Shown here piece after piece: positions 9,567 to 18,869 of a stretch of DNA of 64,000 bases. The DNA is from Paenibacillus lupini (GTDB taxonomy: Bacteria; Bacillota; Bacilli; Paenibacillales; Paenibacillaceae). The stretch lies in NCBI RefSeq assembly GCF_011761355.1, contig NZ_JAASRW010000004.1:299866-363865 (forward strand), read 5' to 3'. The position numbers and the translations under genes are program-made. Within the stretch, counting starts at the first letter, position 1. Each line of letters starts with the position of its first letter. Under the pieces are notes generated by a model. That model searched no databases, was not told the DNA's origin, and worked only from the letters and a program-made list of their open reading frames with translations.

Positions 9567-10493
9567 CTATATTGGGAAAAGAGTCCCCGACAGTTGAATA
9601 ATGATTGTTAATGTTACACTGCTGAGCAGGGTGGAGAACAGCACCGTTTGAGCGGCAAAACCTGGCTCGCAATTGTACTCCAGCGCAAGTGCGGCGCTGT
9701 TCCGTGAAGTTGGTATCGCACTTGCAATAAAGAGTGCCTGTGCGGTTATACCATGCACATGCATGAGTTCAAGCAGCAACCATGCGATGGCTGGGGCTGC
9801 TATGAGACGAAGGAGGCTGCTCCATATGACGGTAATCGTGTGGAGCGACAGCATCGTAGAAGCCATTTGTGCACCGATTGTGAGTAAAGCGAAGCTGAGC
9901 ATTCCGTCGGCAATAGTCGTTAAAGGTGTCAGAAGTGGTTCTGGCATCTCAATATGGGCAAGGCGCAGGAGAGAGCCGGCTATAATGGCATAGAGCACGG
10001 GCGTTTTAACAAACTGCAGCAGGGACTTCTTAAGGCCGCTTGCTGCTCTGCTGGCATTAACTAGACCAAAGGTAAAGGTGGCGAACAGCTCAAAGGTAAC
10101 GACCATCATCTGGATCGACATCGCGAACGGATCATGCTTGAACGCCATTGCATTGACGGGAATCCCAATGTTCCCGTTATTTGTTAAGGCGATACTGTTA
10201 GAGAAGCTGGCGGCAAACGGCCTCGGATGGCGAAGGATCCGGCTGACACCTTGGCCGATCAGCACGATAACTACAAATTGCGCGGCGAGGAATACGAATA
10301 TGGTAGCAATCAGAGAAGCGGTAAGCTCGGCTTCATACACTTTTACAAAGGCAAGTGCAGGGATGTAGTAATACATAAGCATTTTGGAAAAGCCGCCAAG
10401 CTCGAACTTGAACTTACGGTGAAGCAGCGCACCGATCGCGAGCGGGATAAGGATTGGAACGATAATGTACAGGAATGTATGCAGTATAATCAT
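9567..10493 (-). CDS. AEC family (auxin efflux carrier-like) membrane transporter
   Basis: Integral membrane protein of 308 residues with about ten predicted hydrophobic spans and the AEC-type central stretch FSNSIALTNNGNIGIPV (near residue 96), a conserved Asn/Gly-rich segment of this superfamily. Members move small organic acids or similar anions, but the substrate cannot be read from sequence. It lies 23 bases downstream of the UPF0173 hydrolase gene on the same strand, so the pair is probably cotranscribed. Confidence 0.87.
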   Translation of the reverse strand: MIILHTFLYIIVPILIPLAIGALLHRKFKFELGGFSKMLMYYYIPALAFVKVYEAELTASLIATIFVFLAAQFVVIVLIGQGVSRILRHPRPFAASFSNSIALTNNGNIGIPVNAMAFKHDPFAMSIQMMVVTFELFATFTFGLVNASRAASGLKKSLLQFVKTPVLYAIIAGSLLRLAHIEMPEPLLTPLTTIADGMLSFALLTIGAQMASTMLSLHTITVIWSSLLRLIAAPAIAWLLLELMHVHGITAQALFIASAIPTSRNSAALALEYNCEPGFAAQTVLFSTLLSSVTLTIIIQLSGTLFPI

Positions 10494-10516
10494 GAGTTCA
10501 TCTCCTTTGACGTTGT

Positions 10517-11203
10517 TTAGATGGTCAGATGCTCACCAGGTGAAAGCACTTTGCCGGTGAGCCCTTTTTGCTGAAGCATGTGAACGAAGGAGGGTGCATC
10601 CTGCTTAATGACCGGGAACGTATTGTAGTGAATGGGGACAACACAGCCGGCACCAAGCCATTCCGAGGCAATAGCGGCATCACCAGGATCCATTGTGAAG
10701 CGTCCTCCAATTGGCAGAAAAGCAATATCAATATCAAATCGTTCGCCGATGAGACGCATATCGCCAAATAATCCCGTATCCCCGGCATGGTAAAGGGTAG
10801 CTCCGCCCATCTGCAGAATGATGCCAACTGGTGATCCTGTATAGATGACCTTACCTTCCTCAGAGAGGGAAGATGAAGTATGAAGGGCAGGCGTCAGGAA
10901 GACGCGCCCAAACGGGAAGTTCCAGGCTCCGCCAACATGCATCGGCTCGGCTTGAATACCTTGATGTCCCAAATGGATCGCCAGCTCTTCAACGGCGATA
11001 ATGGGGGCATTGTTTTGTTTTGCCAATGGAATGGCGTCGGTGATATGATCGGAATGACCGTGTGTCAGCAAAATGTACTGAACTTTAACCTGCTCTATGC
11101 GCTCAATGGCGAGCGGATTGCCGGTCAAGAATGGATCGATGATCACAGAATAGTTGCCTTGGGTCACTTGGATGCAGGAATGGCCATGATAAACAATATC
11201 CAT
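10517..11203 (-). CDS. UPF0173 metal-dependent hydrolase (YtkL-like)
   Basis: Compact metallo-beta-lactamase-fold protein of 228 residues. The metal motif HGHSDH is near residue 49, a second ligand region HAGDTGLFGDM is near 140, and HYNTFP is near 194. The B. subtilis homologue YtkL has no assigned substrate. It starts at a consensus ATG and is divergent from the PaaX-like gene at 11330. It is the first gene of a likely two-gene unit with the AEC carrier. Confidence 0.92.
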   Translation of the reverse strand: MDIVYHGHSCIQVTQGNYSVIIDPFLTGNPLAIERIEQVKVQYILLTHGHSDHITDAIPLAKQNNAPIIAVEELAIHLGHQGIQAEPMHVGGAWNFPFGRVFLTPALHTSSSLSEEGKVIYTGSPVGIILQMGGATLYHAGDTGLFGDMRLIGERFDIDIAFLPIGGRFTMDPGDAAIASEWLGAGCVVPIHYNTFPVIKQDAPSFVHMLQQKGLTGKVLSPGEHLTI

Positions 11204-11329
11204 AAGAGAGACCTCACTTTCGGATGGTATATTATAATATAAATTAACACGAACGTTTATATTTATGTTATATTATTAATAACTCAAGTATGTCAATCAT
11301 TTCCTGATATTTTTTTCTCGAGGGGAGTT

Positions 11330-12160
11330 GTGGGACAGTTGTTGTCGATAGAAAAACAGTTGCTCTATCTCCTTACAAGCGGGGATGGAGCTGGGGCGGG
11401 TGCGGCTGTCAGCCGTCTTATTCAGGTGTATGAAGCGCGGGGGATTTCTCATCAGATCGTGCGTAACGCGCTCTCTAAGCTGAAGAAGGAAGGGTATGCC
11501 GAATCGGCGGAACGCTCCCGGTATAGGGCGACACCGCTTGGTGAGGAGTTTATCCGGATAGTTAATGCCAAGCCCGGTCTATATGAGAAGGAATGGGATA
11601 GGCAATGGTGCATGGTACTCTTCGAGATACCAGAATCGGAGCGTCGGCGCAGGGACAGCTTCCGGACTGAGCTTTTGCAGCTGGGGTTCGGCTCGCTCTA
11701 CAAAAGCGTCTATGTCTCGCCATGGGATTACCGGGAAGAGGTCATCCGGCTTGGCGAGCAGTGCGATGTCAGCAGTTACATAACTGTGACAAATACAAGT
11801 ATTGTGCATAATGACATCACGTCAGAGCAGTCGATTCATCTATGGCCGATTGAAGAATTGCAGGAGATGTATCGGAGAAAAGAGAGCTGGTTCCAAGAAT
11901 ACTTAGAGCCAGCTCTTGCGCGGCTTGAAGATACGGGATCAACTGAGGGTTTGCAGCTATTTGTCTATTTCCTTGAACTTGGTGATGTGATCGCAGAGCT
12001 CGGCCTACGAGATCCTATGCTCCCTAATGAATTGCTTCCAGACAATTGGACAGGCAAGCAACTGATGCAGCAATTCCAGGCCAGCCTGCGGCAAATAGCG
12101 CTGGCGATACCTGAGCAGTCTCCATACCGCGCCTTTGTGGCGCATTTTCTGGGACGGTAG
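11330..12160 (+). CDS. PaaX family transcriptional regulator
   Basis: A 276-residue protein with an N-terminal winged helix (about residues 5-75, with LSKLKKEGYAESAERSRYRATPLGEEF) and the PaaX-type central and C-terminal domains (WDRQWCMVLFEIPE; ending SPYRAFVAHFLGR). PaaX represses phenylacetate catabolism using phenylacetyl-CoA, but no paa genes are present here, so the target is unknown. The start is uncertain: GTG 11330 is close to AGGGGAG (2-4 bases), and TTG 11339 is an alternative. It is divergent from the UPF0173 gene and may control it, which is inference. Confidence 0.85.
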   Translation: MGQLLSIEKQLLYLLTSGDGAGAGAAVSRLIQVYEARGISHQIVRNALSKLKKEGYAESAERSRYRATPLGEEFIRIVNAKPGLYEKEWDRQWCMVLFEIPESERRRRDSFRTELLQLGFGSLYKSVYVSPWDYREEVIRLGEQCDVSSYITVTNTSIVHNDITSEQSIHLWPIEELQEMYRRKESWFQEYLEPALARLEDTGSTEGLQLFVYFLELGDVIAELGLRDPMLPNELLPDNWTGKQLMQQFQASLRQIALAIPEQSPYRAFVAHFLGR

Positions 12161-12240
12161 TGCACAGAGTTGCTAGGCTGTGAGGTAACTTCCTACTACT
12201 GCCTATGCTGAAATGCTACAAGTGCTGCAACAATGAGGAT

Positions 12241-12430
12241 GCCTCACTAATTAGTGAGGCATTTCGCGTTGTAGGTTGTCTAATGAGTTGTTTTTGGAGT
12301 AACTATGAGGTTAGCCTCACAATTAGTGAGATGAAACGTGTGAATAAGGTGGAAAACGTCACTAATACGTATAAAATGGCATATAGAAGCTATCTACTTG
12401 GCGAAAAACCTCACTAATAGTGAGGTTTTT
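12241..12430. repeat. Array of four TCACTAA/TTAGTGA palindromes, locus B
   Basis: Matches locus A at 1995-2173. Elements: perfect 20-bp palindrome GCCTCACTAATTAGTGAGGC (12241-12260), AGCCTCACAATTAGTGAG (12313-12330), CGTCACTAATACG (12357-12369), and AAAAACCTCACTA/TAGTGAGGTTTTT (12404-12430). The last is a hairpin with a T-run and could end the paaX-like transcript. Confidence 0.75.
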
Positions 12431-12548
12431 CCGCGCTGTGCTGCCAGCAGAAGTGTCACAGTTTAGTTGAAGTCCTATTGTAACCGAAAGGTATTCACTC
12501 GCTTAACTGTAGAAGCGAAGAGTATGCTTCCGAAACAGCTTTCTTACA

Positions 12549-12634
12549 GAAAGCTTTGAGCGTTCGCTTTTGCTAGGGATTCCTACCTTATTCGTTCATT
12601 CAATGGAATCCCCTAGTAATGGCGATCGGCAGAA
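12549..12634. repeat. GCGTTCGC...GCGATCGG intergenic palindrome, copy 1
   Basis: Conserved left flank AGAAAGCTTTGAGCGTTCGC and right flank GGCGATCGGCAGAAC enclose inner arms CTAGGGATTCC (12573-12583) and GGAATCCCCTAG (12605-12616). The same flanks with a different inner stem occur at 26959-27051. With the array at 12241-12430 and the promoter, this is all I see in the 568-base gap before 12729. Confidence 0.7.
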
Positions 12635-12650
12635 CATTCGAATGCACAGA

Positions 12651-12681
12651 TTGACAGTTAACCGCACCCGATGATTATAAT
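12651..12681 (+). promoter_or_regulatory. Candidate promoter of the sugar-sensing operon
   Basis: TTGACA (12651-12656), 19-bp spacer, TATAAT (12676-12681). Immediately downstream, TTAAAGCGCATACA (12681-12694) matches a CcpA site at 12 of 14 positions. The long spacer lowers confidence. Confidence 0.5.
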
Positions 12682-12728
12682 TAAAGCGCATACAATTCCA
12701 ATCCTGATAGGTACTAGGGGGAACTACC

Positions 12729-14345
12729 TTGTATACGATATTGCTGGTCGATGATGAAGCGGTCGTAAGGGAAGGCATCAGGGAGCGCATCCCATGGGGG
12801 GAGCTTGGCTTCGAGTGCGTGGCGGATTGCGAGAATGGCGTACAGGCTTTGGAGGAGATTGAGCGGCTGCGGCCGCATATTGTGCTGACGGATATTAATA
12901 TGCCGTTTATGGATGGGCTGGCGTTATCCCGGCAAGTGATGAATCGTTATCCGGATATGAAGGTTGTGATTCTGACCGGTTACGATGATTTCGAGTACGC
13001 GCAGCAGGCACTTAAGTTGAAGGTGAAGGATTTTATTCTGAAACCGGTTACGGCTGCCGAATTGTCAGCGATGCTGCATAAGCTTCGCCTGGAGCTCGAT
13101 GAGGAGAAGCAGGAACGGGAAGATCTGGCCCGGCTGCAAAGCCAGCTGAACGAGAGTATGCCGCTGCTCAAGGAGCGCTTCCTCGAACGAATGTCGACAA
13201 TGGCGCTAAGCGAGAAGGAGATGGCGTCGCGTCTGCGGTATTTTCAGATTACTCTAACAGGACCTTACTATATTGGACTAGCCATCGATACCGATCGTCT
13301 AGATGAGCAAGGTGGGGCGGATACGGACAAGGAGCTGCTCCGTTTCGCCGTGTACAATATTGCACAGGAAATTGTAAGCGAGGAGCCAGATTCCGCGCTG
13401 TTCCGAAGCAGAGAAGAACGGGTTATGGTCATCCTGGGAGGAGAGCGTGAGGAGCTTCTTCAGGAGAAGGCACAGGAGCTTGCGGATCGGATTCGGCAAT
13501 TGGCGGTTCAATTTCTGAAGCTGACAGTATCGGCAGGAATCGGGACAACGGTCGAAGGATATGCACGGATAAGAACTTCCTGTAAAGAAGCTGTCGCCGC
13601 GCTGGACTACCGGTTAATCCTTGGTGATAACAGCATCATCAGCATCTCGGATATGGAAAAGCGCCGAAGCTCGCCAGCAGGGCATCCGCCGGAATTCGAC
13701 CGTGAATTAATAGCCGGTATTAAGACGGGTACAACAGATGAGGTTGAGCGTGCGATCGAAGCACTTATCAATCATAACAAAGCGGAGCTTACAAGCATTG
13801 ATCAATGTTATTTGCGTATCCAGAAGACGATTCTCGCGGTCATGCAGACCCTTGGTGATATCGGCTGTAAGGAAGCAGATGTCTTCGGGGTGGGTGTAAA
13901 TCCCATGACCGAAATCTACCGATTCAGGACGATGGAAGAGATCGGGGATTGGCTGAAGACGGCATGCCGCCAGGCAGTTTATAGCGTAACGGCCACACGA
14001 AGTGACCAGTGCCGTTCACAAATTGAGGAAGCCATCTCCTATTTGGAGAACAATTATGAGGATGAGGATCTATCGGTCAAAGCCGTCTGCAAACATGTCC
14101 TTATGAGCGTCAGCTATTTCAGTGCGGCCTTCAAAGCCCAGACTGGCAGGACGTTTATTGAATATCTCACAGCTATCCGTATGGACAAAGCGAAGGAGCT
14201 GCTGAAGTTTACTAGCTTACGAACCTATGAGATTGCTGCCAGAACCGGCTACAGCGATGCGCAGTATTTCAGTGTATTGTTCAAGAAGCATACGGGGGAA
14301 TCACCAACGGATTACCGCCACAGAACAGCTGCGGAACAGGCGTGA
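12729..14345 (+). CDS. Response regulator with AraC-type DNA-binding domain (YesN-like)
   Basis: Cytosolic transcription factor of 538 residues. The receiver domain (about 1-120) has acidic Asp8/Asp9, phosphoacceptor Asp55 in LTDINMPFMDG and Lys in FILKPV. A central region of unknown fold covers about 150-400. The AraC-type double helix-turn-helix runs about 430-535 (VKAVCKHVLMSVSYFSAAFKA and IAARTGYSDAQYFSVLFKKHTGESPTDYR in part). The start is TTG, with AGGGGG 8-10 bases upstream. It is the first gene of a compact cluster with a kinase (14355) and a binding protein (16148), and probably activates the sugar importer at 17362-21096. Confidence 0.93.
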   Translation: MYTILLVDDEAVVREGIRERIPWGELGFECVADCENGVQALEEIERLRPHIVLTDINMPFMDGLALSRQVMNRYPDMKVVILTGYDDFEYAQQALKLKVKDFILKPVTAAELSAMLHKLRLELDEEKQEREDLARLQSQLNESMPLLKERFLERMSTMALSEKEMASRLRYFQITLTGPYYIGLAIDTDRLDEQGGADTDKELLRFAVYNIAQEIVSEEPDSALFRSREERVMVILGGEREELLQEKAQELADRIRQLAVQFLKLTVSAGIGTTVEGYARIRTSCKEAVAALDYRLILGDNSIISISDMEKRRSSPAGHPPEFDRELIAGIKTGTTDEVERAIEALINHNKAELTSIDQCYLRIQKTILAVMQTLGDIGCKEADVFGVGVNPMTEIYRFRTMEEIGDWLKTACRQAVYSVTATRSDQCRSQIEEAISYLENNYEDEDLSVKAVCKHVLMSVSYFSAAFKAQTGRTFIEYLTAIRMDKAKELLKFTSLRTYEIAARTGYSDAQYFSVLFKKHTGESPTDYRHRTAAEQA

Positions 14346-14354
14346 GGTGCGCAT

Positions 14355-16151
14355 ATGGAGTTATTTAAATTTAAAAGCATTCAGACCAACATTGCCGCTG
14401 CTTCGGCCTGCCTTATTCTATTAACCGCTATTCTGCTAGGGGTCATTTCTTATCAATTATCGGCCTCATCCGTTCGTGAAACCGCTCAAGATTACACCGC
14501 AGAGCTGATTCGCCAAGTAAATGCTAATATTCAGACCTATATCACTAGCATGGAAAATATATCGATGCTCGCGCTCAGTAACGAAGACGTGCGTGAGCTG
14601 GTAAGTGAAGAAGGACATAGCAATACAAGCGCGGAAGAGCTCGCCCGTGAGAAGCGGATCTCGGCTTATTTTCACTCGATTATGGCCTCTCGCAAGGATA
14701 TTGCTTCGATTAACGTCATCGGCTACAATGGCCGATTTGTCTCGGATCGTGAGCATGCGGAGCTCAATCCAAGCATCAGGCTGGAGGAGCAGCCATGGTA
14801 TCAAAGCGCGCAAGAAGCATCCGGCCGGATCGTCGTTTCCTCCTCCCATGTTCAGCATATGTACAAGGATGAGTACGATTGGGTGGTGTCACTCAGCCGG
14901 GAGATGTGGAGCAAGGACCAGACAGAGCCGCGTGGAGTGCTGCTGGTGGACCTGAACTTCAGCGTCATCAACGATACGTTGAATAACATTGATCTAAGTA
15001 AGCGGGGATATGTGTTCATCGTTGATGAGGACGGCAATATCGTGTACCATCCGCAGCAGCAGCTCATCTACAGCAACTTGAAGTCGGAGAAAATCGATGA
15101 AGTTTTGGCCAAGGGAAGCGGCAGCTTTATGACCGATGAAGGAAAGACAAGCCGAATTTATACGATTCAGGATACCGGCTTTGGCTGGAAAATCGTCGGA
15201 GTATCCTATGCGAACGAACTGATCGGCAATAAGCGTGAGATGCAGTTATCCATGGTAGCTGCGGGTATTTTCTGTCTCATCGTTGGTTTATTACTCGCTG
15301 TCTTTATTTCCCGTAATCTGTCGCGCCCGATTAAGCAGCTGCAGGAGCATATGAAGAAGGTCGAGAAAGGGATCTTCAACATTCGGGTGCCAATCGGCAA
15401 TCCAAGAGAAATTGCGTCTCTTGCCCGTACCTTTAACCTGATGGTCGTCAAGATTGAGGAGCTGATGAGCCAGGTTGTCCGTGAGCAGGAGATTAAGCGG
15501 AAGAGCGAGCTGACGGCGCTTCAGGCACAGATTAATCCGCATTTTTTGTACAATACGCTGGATTCAATTATTTGGATGGCGGAAGGGAAAAAGACCGACG
15601 AGGTTGTTCTCATGACCTCCGCCTTGGCGCGGTTATTCCGATCTTCGATCAGCAGAGGACAGGAGCTTGTCTCGATCCGGACAGAGATTGATCATGTCGC
15701 CAATTACTTGACTATTCAGAAGATCCGGTACAAGGACAAGCTGGATTTTCACATTGAGGTGGATCCGGAAATTTACCACTACCGTACGCTTAAGGTGCTG
15801 CTGCAGCCTTTGCTTGAGAATGCGATCTACCATGGCATCAAGAATAAGATTGGGACGGGCACGATTCATGTCACCGGGGGCAAAAGAGACGGCTATATCT
15901 GGTTCGAGGTCAGTGATAACGGCGTTGGCATGGAGGCAGAAGCACTCCGTTCTATATTGGAGCCAAGACGAAGCGATCGGGAAAGCAAAGGGGTCGGAGT
16001 CGTTAATGTCCATGAGCGGATTCAGCTGTATTTCGGGAAAGATTATGGCCTCTACTACAAGAGTATTCCGGATGAAGGGACAACCGTAATGGTCCGAATC
16101 GCGGCAATCGAAGGTGATGGTTATGCGGGAGGAGGGGAGCTTGGCGCATGA
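14355..16151 (+). CDS. Sensor histidine kinase (YesM-like)
   Basis: Membrane kinase of 598 residues. It has a transmembrane span at about 15-37, an extracellular Cache-type sensor at about 40-290, a second span near 295-318 and a HAMP domain to about 370. The His_kinase domain contains LQAQINPHFLYNTLDSI (phosphoacceptor His), followed by a GHKL ATPase with LLENAIYHG and SDNGVGM. It phosphorylates the regulator encoded 9 bases upstream. The next gene overlaps its stop by four bases (ATGA), so kinase and binding protein are translationally coupled. Confidence 0.94.
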   Translation: MELFKFKSIQTNIAAASACLILLTAILLGVISYQLSASSVRETAQDYTAELIRQVNANIQTYITSMENISMLALSNEDVRELVSEEGHSNTSAEELAREKRISAYFHSIMASRKDIASINVIGYNGRFVSDREHAELNPSIRLEEQPWYQSAQEASGRIVVSSSHVQHMYKDEYDWVVSLSREMWSKDQTEPRGVLLVDLNFSVINDTLNNIDLSKRGYVFIVDEDGNIVYHPQQQLIYSNLKSEKIDEVLAKGSGSFMTDEGKTSRIYTIQDTGFGWKIVGVSYANELIGNKREMQLSMVAAGIFCLIVGLLLAVFISRNLSRPIKQLQEHMKKVEKGIFNIRVPIGNPREIASLARTFNLMVVKIEELMSQVVREQEIKRKSELTALQAQINPHFLYNTLDSIIWMAEGKKTDEVVLMTSALARLFRSSISRGQELVSIRTEIDHVANYLTIQKIRYKDKLDFHIEVDPEIYHYRTLKVLLQPLLENAIYHGIKNKIGTGTIHVTGGKRDGYIWFEVSDNGVGMEAEALRSILEPRRSDRESKGVGVVNVHERIQLYFGKDYGLYYKSIPDEGTTVMVRIAAIEGDGYAGGGELGA

Positions 16152-17146
16152 GTGAATACCGGCGCAGATCAGCATCAGCTGTACTTGCAACGATCCTCAT
16201 ACTTGCTGCCGTTTTTGGGATCTACAAGTGGGCGGTCAGCCAGAAGACGGAGAAGTCAGTAGAAATCATCGTTACGGTAAAAGCAAAAGGGCAGATGATC
16301 GACTTTTGGAAGGTGCTTATTACAGGCGTCGAGGATGCTGCCCATGAATTTGGGGCGAATGTATCGGTCATTGGCCCTCCTTCCGAGACGGAGATTGATG
16401 TTCAGATTAAGCAGCTGGAGCAGGCGATTCAAGAGAAGCCCGACGCGATTGTAATGGCAGCAACCGATTATAATCGGCTGGTCCCGATAGCCGAGCAAAT
16501 CGTTAAGGCAGGCATCAAGCTAATAACAGTCGATTCGGGTATTAACAGCGACGACTCGTTAAGTTCTATCGCTACGGATAATATTGCAGCAGGGGAGAAG
16601 GCCGGGGAGGAAATGGCTAAGCTGCTGCCGAGTACGGATTCATCGAAAATCGCCATTATGAGCTTTGTCTACGGGACCTCCTCACAGATAGAGAGGGAGA
16701 AGGGTGTACGTCAATGGCTAAAGAACAATACGCAAATTGAAGTCGCTAACACGTACTACAGCGAGGGACAGCTGGACATAGCTTATAACCGGACGAAGGA
16801 GCTTTTATCTAAAGATCCAAGCATCAAAGGTATTGTTGGGCTGAACGAACCTTCAACGGTTGGCGCTGGAAAGGCAATTATGGATCTGGGCCTTAGCGGC
16901 AAAGTAAAGCTGGTTGGCTTCGACAGCTCTGTGGATGAAGTGAAACTGATCGAGGGCGGCGTGCTGCAGGCGACGATTGTGCAGAAGCCTTATAATATGG
17001 GCTATCTTAGTGTGAAGACCGCAATAGAGGCGGTACGGGGGAAGAAGATTCCGAAGCAGATCGATACGGAATCGGTCATCATAAATGAAGACAATATGTA
17101 TACGGAACAAAATCAGAAGCTGCTCTTCCCCTTTGTGGGAGAGTAG
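16148..17146 (+). CDS. Membrane-anchored periplasmic-binding-protein-like sugar sensor
   Basis: A 332-residue type I sugar-binding protein (RbsB/XylF fold), homologous to the transporter's own binding protein at 20098: both carry an FW segment after the first strand, IDVQIKQLEQAI/VDKQIEMLQAAL, VDSGINSDDS/FDSGVDSDI and VGFDSSVDEVKLI/VGFDSGKAQIDAI. Unlike that lipoprotein it has no lipobox Cys; instead it has one uncleaved hydrophobic span at about residues 10-30. This suggests an anchored ligand sensor working with the coupled kinase, as in the XylFII-LytS system of Clostridium beijerinckii. The ligand is unknown. Confidence 0.88.
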   Translation: MSEYRRRSASAVLATILILAAVFGIYKWAVSQKTEKSVEIIVTVKAKGQMIDFWKVLITGVEDAAHEFGANVSVIGPPSETEIDVQIKQLEQAIQEKPDAIVMAATDYNRLVPIAEQIVKAGIKLITVDSGINSDDSLSSIATDNIAAGEKAGEEMAKLLPSTDSSKIAIMSFVYGTSSQIEREKGVRQWLKNNTQIEVANTYYSEGQLDIAYNRTKELLSKDPSIKGIVGLNEPSTVGAGKAIMDLGLSGKVKLVGFDSSVDEVKLIEGGVLQATIVQKPYNMGYLSVKTAIEAVRGKKIPKQIDTESVIINEDNMYTEQNQKLLFPFVGE

Positions 17147-17162
17147 CTTTTTTTTCAAACTC

Positions 17163-17265
17163 TAAGAATTTATAAGTTTCATCCTATAATTAGGGCTTAG
17201 AATTCTCCGGAATGAAACGCGCCTCGCTGCCAAAGTCGGCGAAGCCGTTTCACCTTGCCGAAACA
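17163..17265. repeat. Hairpin-forming intergenic element
   Basis: Arms TGAAACG (17213-17219) and CGTTTCA (17246-17252) extend inward imperfectly through TCGCTGCC/GTCGGCGA. This may end or attenuate transcription between the sensory cluster and the ABC genes, but there is no clear T-run. No second copy was found in this window. Confidence 0.45.
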
Positions 17266-17361
17266 GATATTTTTCAACTATTCAAATACATTATTCCATT
17301 CTGGCTTTGAGGACGCAGATTTACAATGAGCTTAGTAACAGCGGGATGGAGTGGTGTTGGT

Positions 17362-18861
17362 ATGGATGATGTGCTCATTCAAATGGAAGACATCGATAAG
17401 CAGTTCCCCGGCGTTCAGGCTTTGAAGGATTGCCGTTTCGAATTAAGGCGGGGCGAGGTTCATGCGCTTGTTGGAGAAAATGGGGCTGGCAAGTCGACGC
17501 TGATGAAGGTGCTGACAGGGGTCTACCAGAAGGATACGGGCCGGATTTTGTACGACGGGATCGAGGTGGAGGTTCCAAATGCGAAGGCCGCGCAGAAGCT
17601 CGGAATCTCAATTATTCACCAGGAGCTCAATCTCGCTCCCGATCTGACAGTTGCCCAAAATATATTCATTGGCCGCGAGCCAAGGCGGGGACTACGGCTG
17701 TTCCTTGATGAGCAGGAGCTAAAGCGCAAAGTGGAGCGATTATTCGAACGGCTTAATATGGATCTCGATCCTAATGAATCTGTTGCAAATCTGACCGTAG
17801 CGAAGCAGCAAATGGTCGAGATCGCCAAGGCCTTATCTTATGATGCCAAGGTGCTCATTATGGATGAACCAACGGCAGCGCTCAGTGATTCAGAGATCGA
17901 TGACTTGTTCATCATTATTAATCAGCTGAGGAGCAGCGGGGTTGGCATTGTTTATATTTCGCACCGGATGGATGAGCTGAAGCGAATTACCAACCGCATT
18001 ACCGTCATGAGGGACGGTCGTTATATCGATACCGTTCCAACGGCAGATGTGACAAATGAGCAGATCATCGCGATGATGGTCGGACGTGAAATTTATGACA
18101 GCACAAAGCAGAATCGGATAGAGGGTACGAGTGAGACCGTTCTGGAGGTTAAGGGCCTCAGCCGTAAAGGCGCGCTACGGGATATTAACTTCAAGCTTCG
18201 TAAAGGGGAAATTATCGGATTCGCTGGTCTTATTGGAGCGGGGCGAACGGAAGTAGCAAGGGCGATTTTTGGTGCTGATCCGATAGATGCAGGTGAGATT
18301 ACTGTGCGGGGACGCAAGGTTGTATTGCGACAGCCATTTGACGCTGTGCAGGCTGGTATCGGCTACTTGTCCGAAGATCGCAAGCGTTATGGCTGTATTG
18401 TGGAGATGGATGTGAAGACCAATGTCGCTGTCGCTTCGCTTAGGCAATATGCTAATCCTTTTGGCTGGGTGAACAGAGCGAGAATTGCGAAGGCGGCTGA
18501 TCAGATTGTCGACATGCTGAAGGTGAAGACGCCGCATATTGACCAAGAGGTTAAGTTTCTCTCAGGCGGCAACCAGCAGAAGGTTGTCATTGGCAAATGG
18601 CTGACCAGAGACTGCGATATTCTTATTTTCGATGAACCAACACGTGGGATTGATGTAGGGGCAAAAAGCGAAATTTATAAGCTCCTGAATGATCTGGCTG
18701 CCAAAGGCAAGTCGATTATTATGATCTCTTCCGAGCTTCCGGAGATTCTTCGGATGAGCCACCGCATTATTGTCATGTGTGAGGGGCGCATCACCGGTGA
18801 ATTGGATCGCGAGGAAGCGACGCAGGAGAAAATTATGCGATATGCGACTTTAAGAGCTTAA
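17362..18861 (+). CDS. Sugar ABC transporter ATP-binding protein (RbsA type)
   Basis: Double ATPase (499 residues from this start) that powers monosaccharide import. First half: Walker A GENGAGKST, signature-like TVAKQQMVEIAKAL and Walker B LIMDEPTAAL. Second half: degenerate Walker A GLIGAGRTE, signature LSGGNQQKVVIGKW and Walker B LIFDEPTRGID. ATG 17362 has GGAG about 10 bases upstream; an in-frame ATG at 17326 would add 12 residues and cannot be excluded. It is followed by permease and binding-protein genes. The sugar specificity is unknown. Confidence 0.93.
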   Translation: MDDVLIQMEDIDKQFPGVQALKDCRFELRRGEVHALVGENGAGKSTLMKVLTGVYQKDTGRILYDGIEVEVPNAKAAQKLGISIIHQELNLAPDLTVAQNIFIGREPRRGLRLFLDEQELKRKVERLFERLNMDLDPNESVANLTVAKQQMVEIAKALSYDAKVLIMDEPTAALSDSEIDDLFIIINQLRSSGVGIVYISHRMDELKRITNRITVMRDGRYIDTVPTADVTNEQIIAMMVGREIYDSTKQNRIEGTSETVLEVKGLSRKGALRDINFKLRKGEIIGFAGLIGAGRTEVARAIFGADPIDAGEITVRGRKVVLRQPFDAVQAGIGYLSEDRKRYGCIVEMDVKTNVAVASLRQYANPFGWVNRARIAKAADQIVDMLKVKTPHIDQEVKFLSGGNQQKVVIGKWLTRDCDILIFDEPTRGIDVGAKSEIYKLLNDLAAKGKSIIMISSELPEILRMSHRIIVMCEGRITGELDREEATQEKIMRYATLRA

Positions 18862-18869
18862 GGTAGAGA

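Noticed and set aside
12205-12417. A 70-codon plus-strand frame beginning MLKCYKCCNNED over the palindrome array
   Set aside because: It runs through the TCACTAA repeats, has no ribosome-binding site, and locus A does not preserve an equivalent frame.
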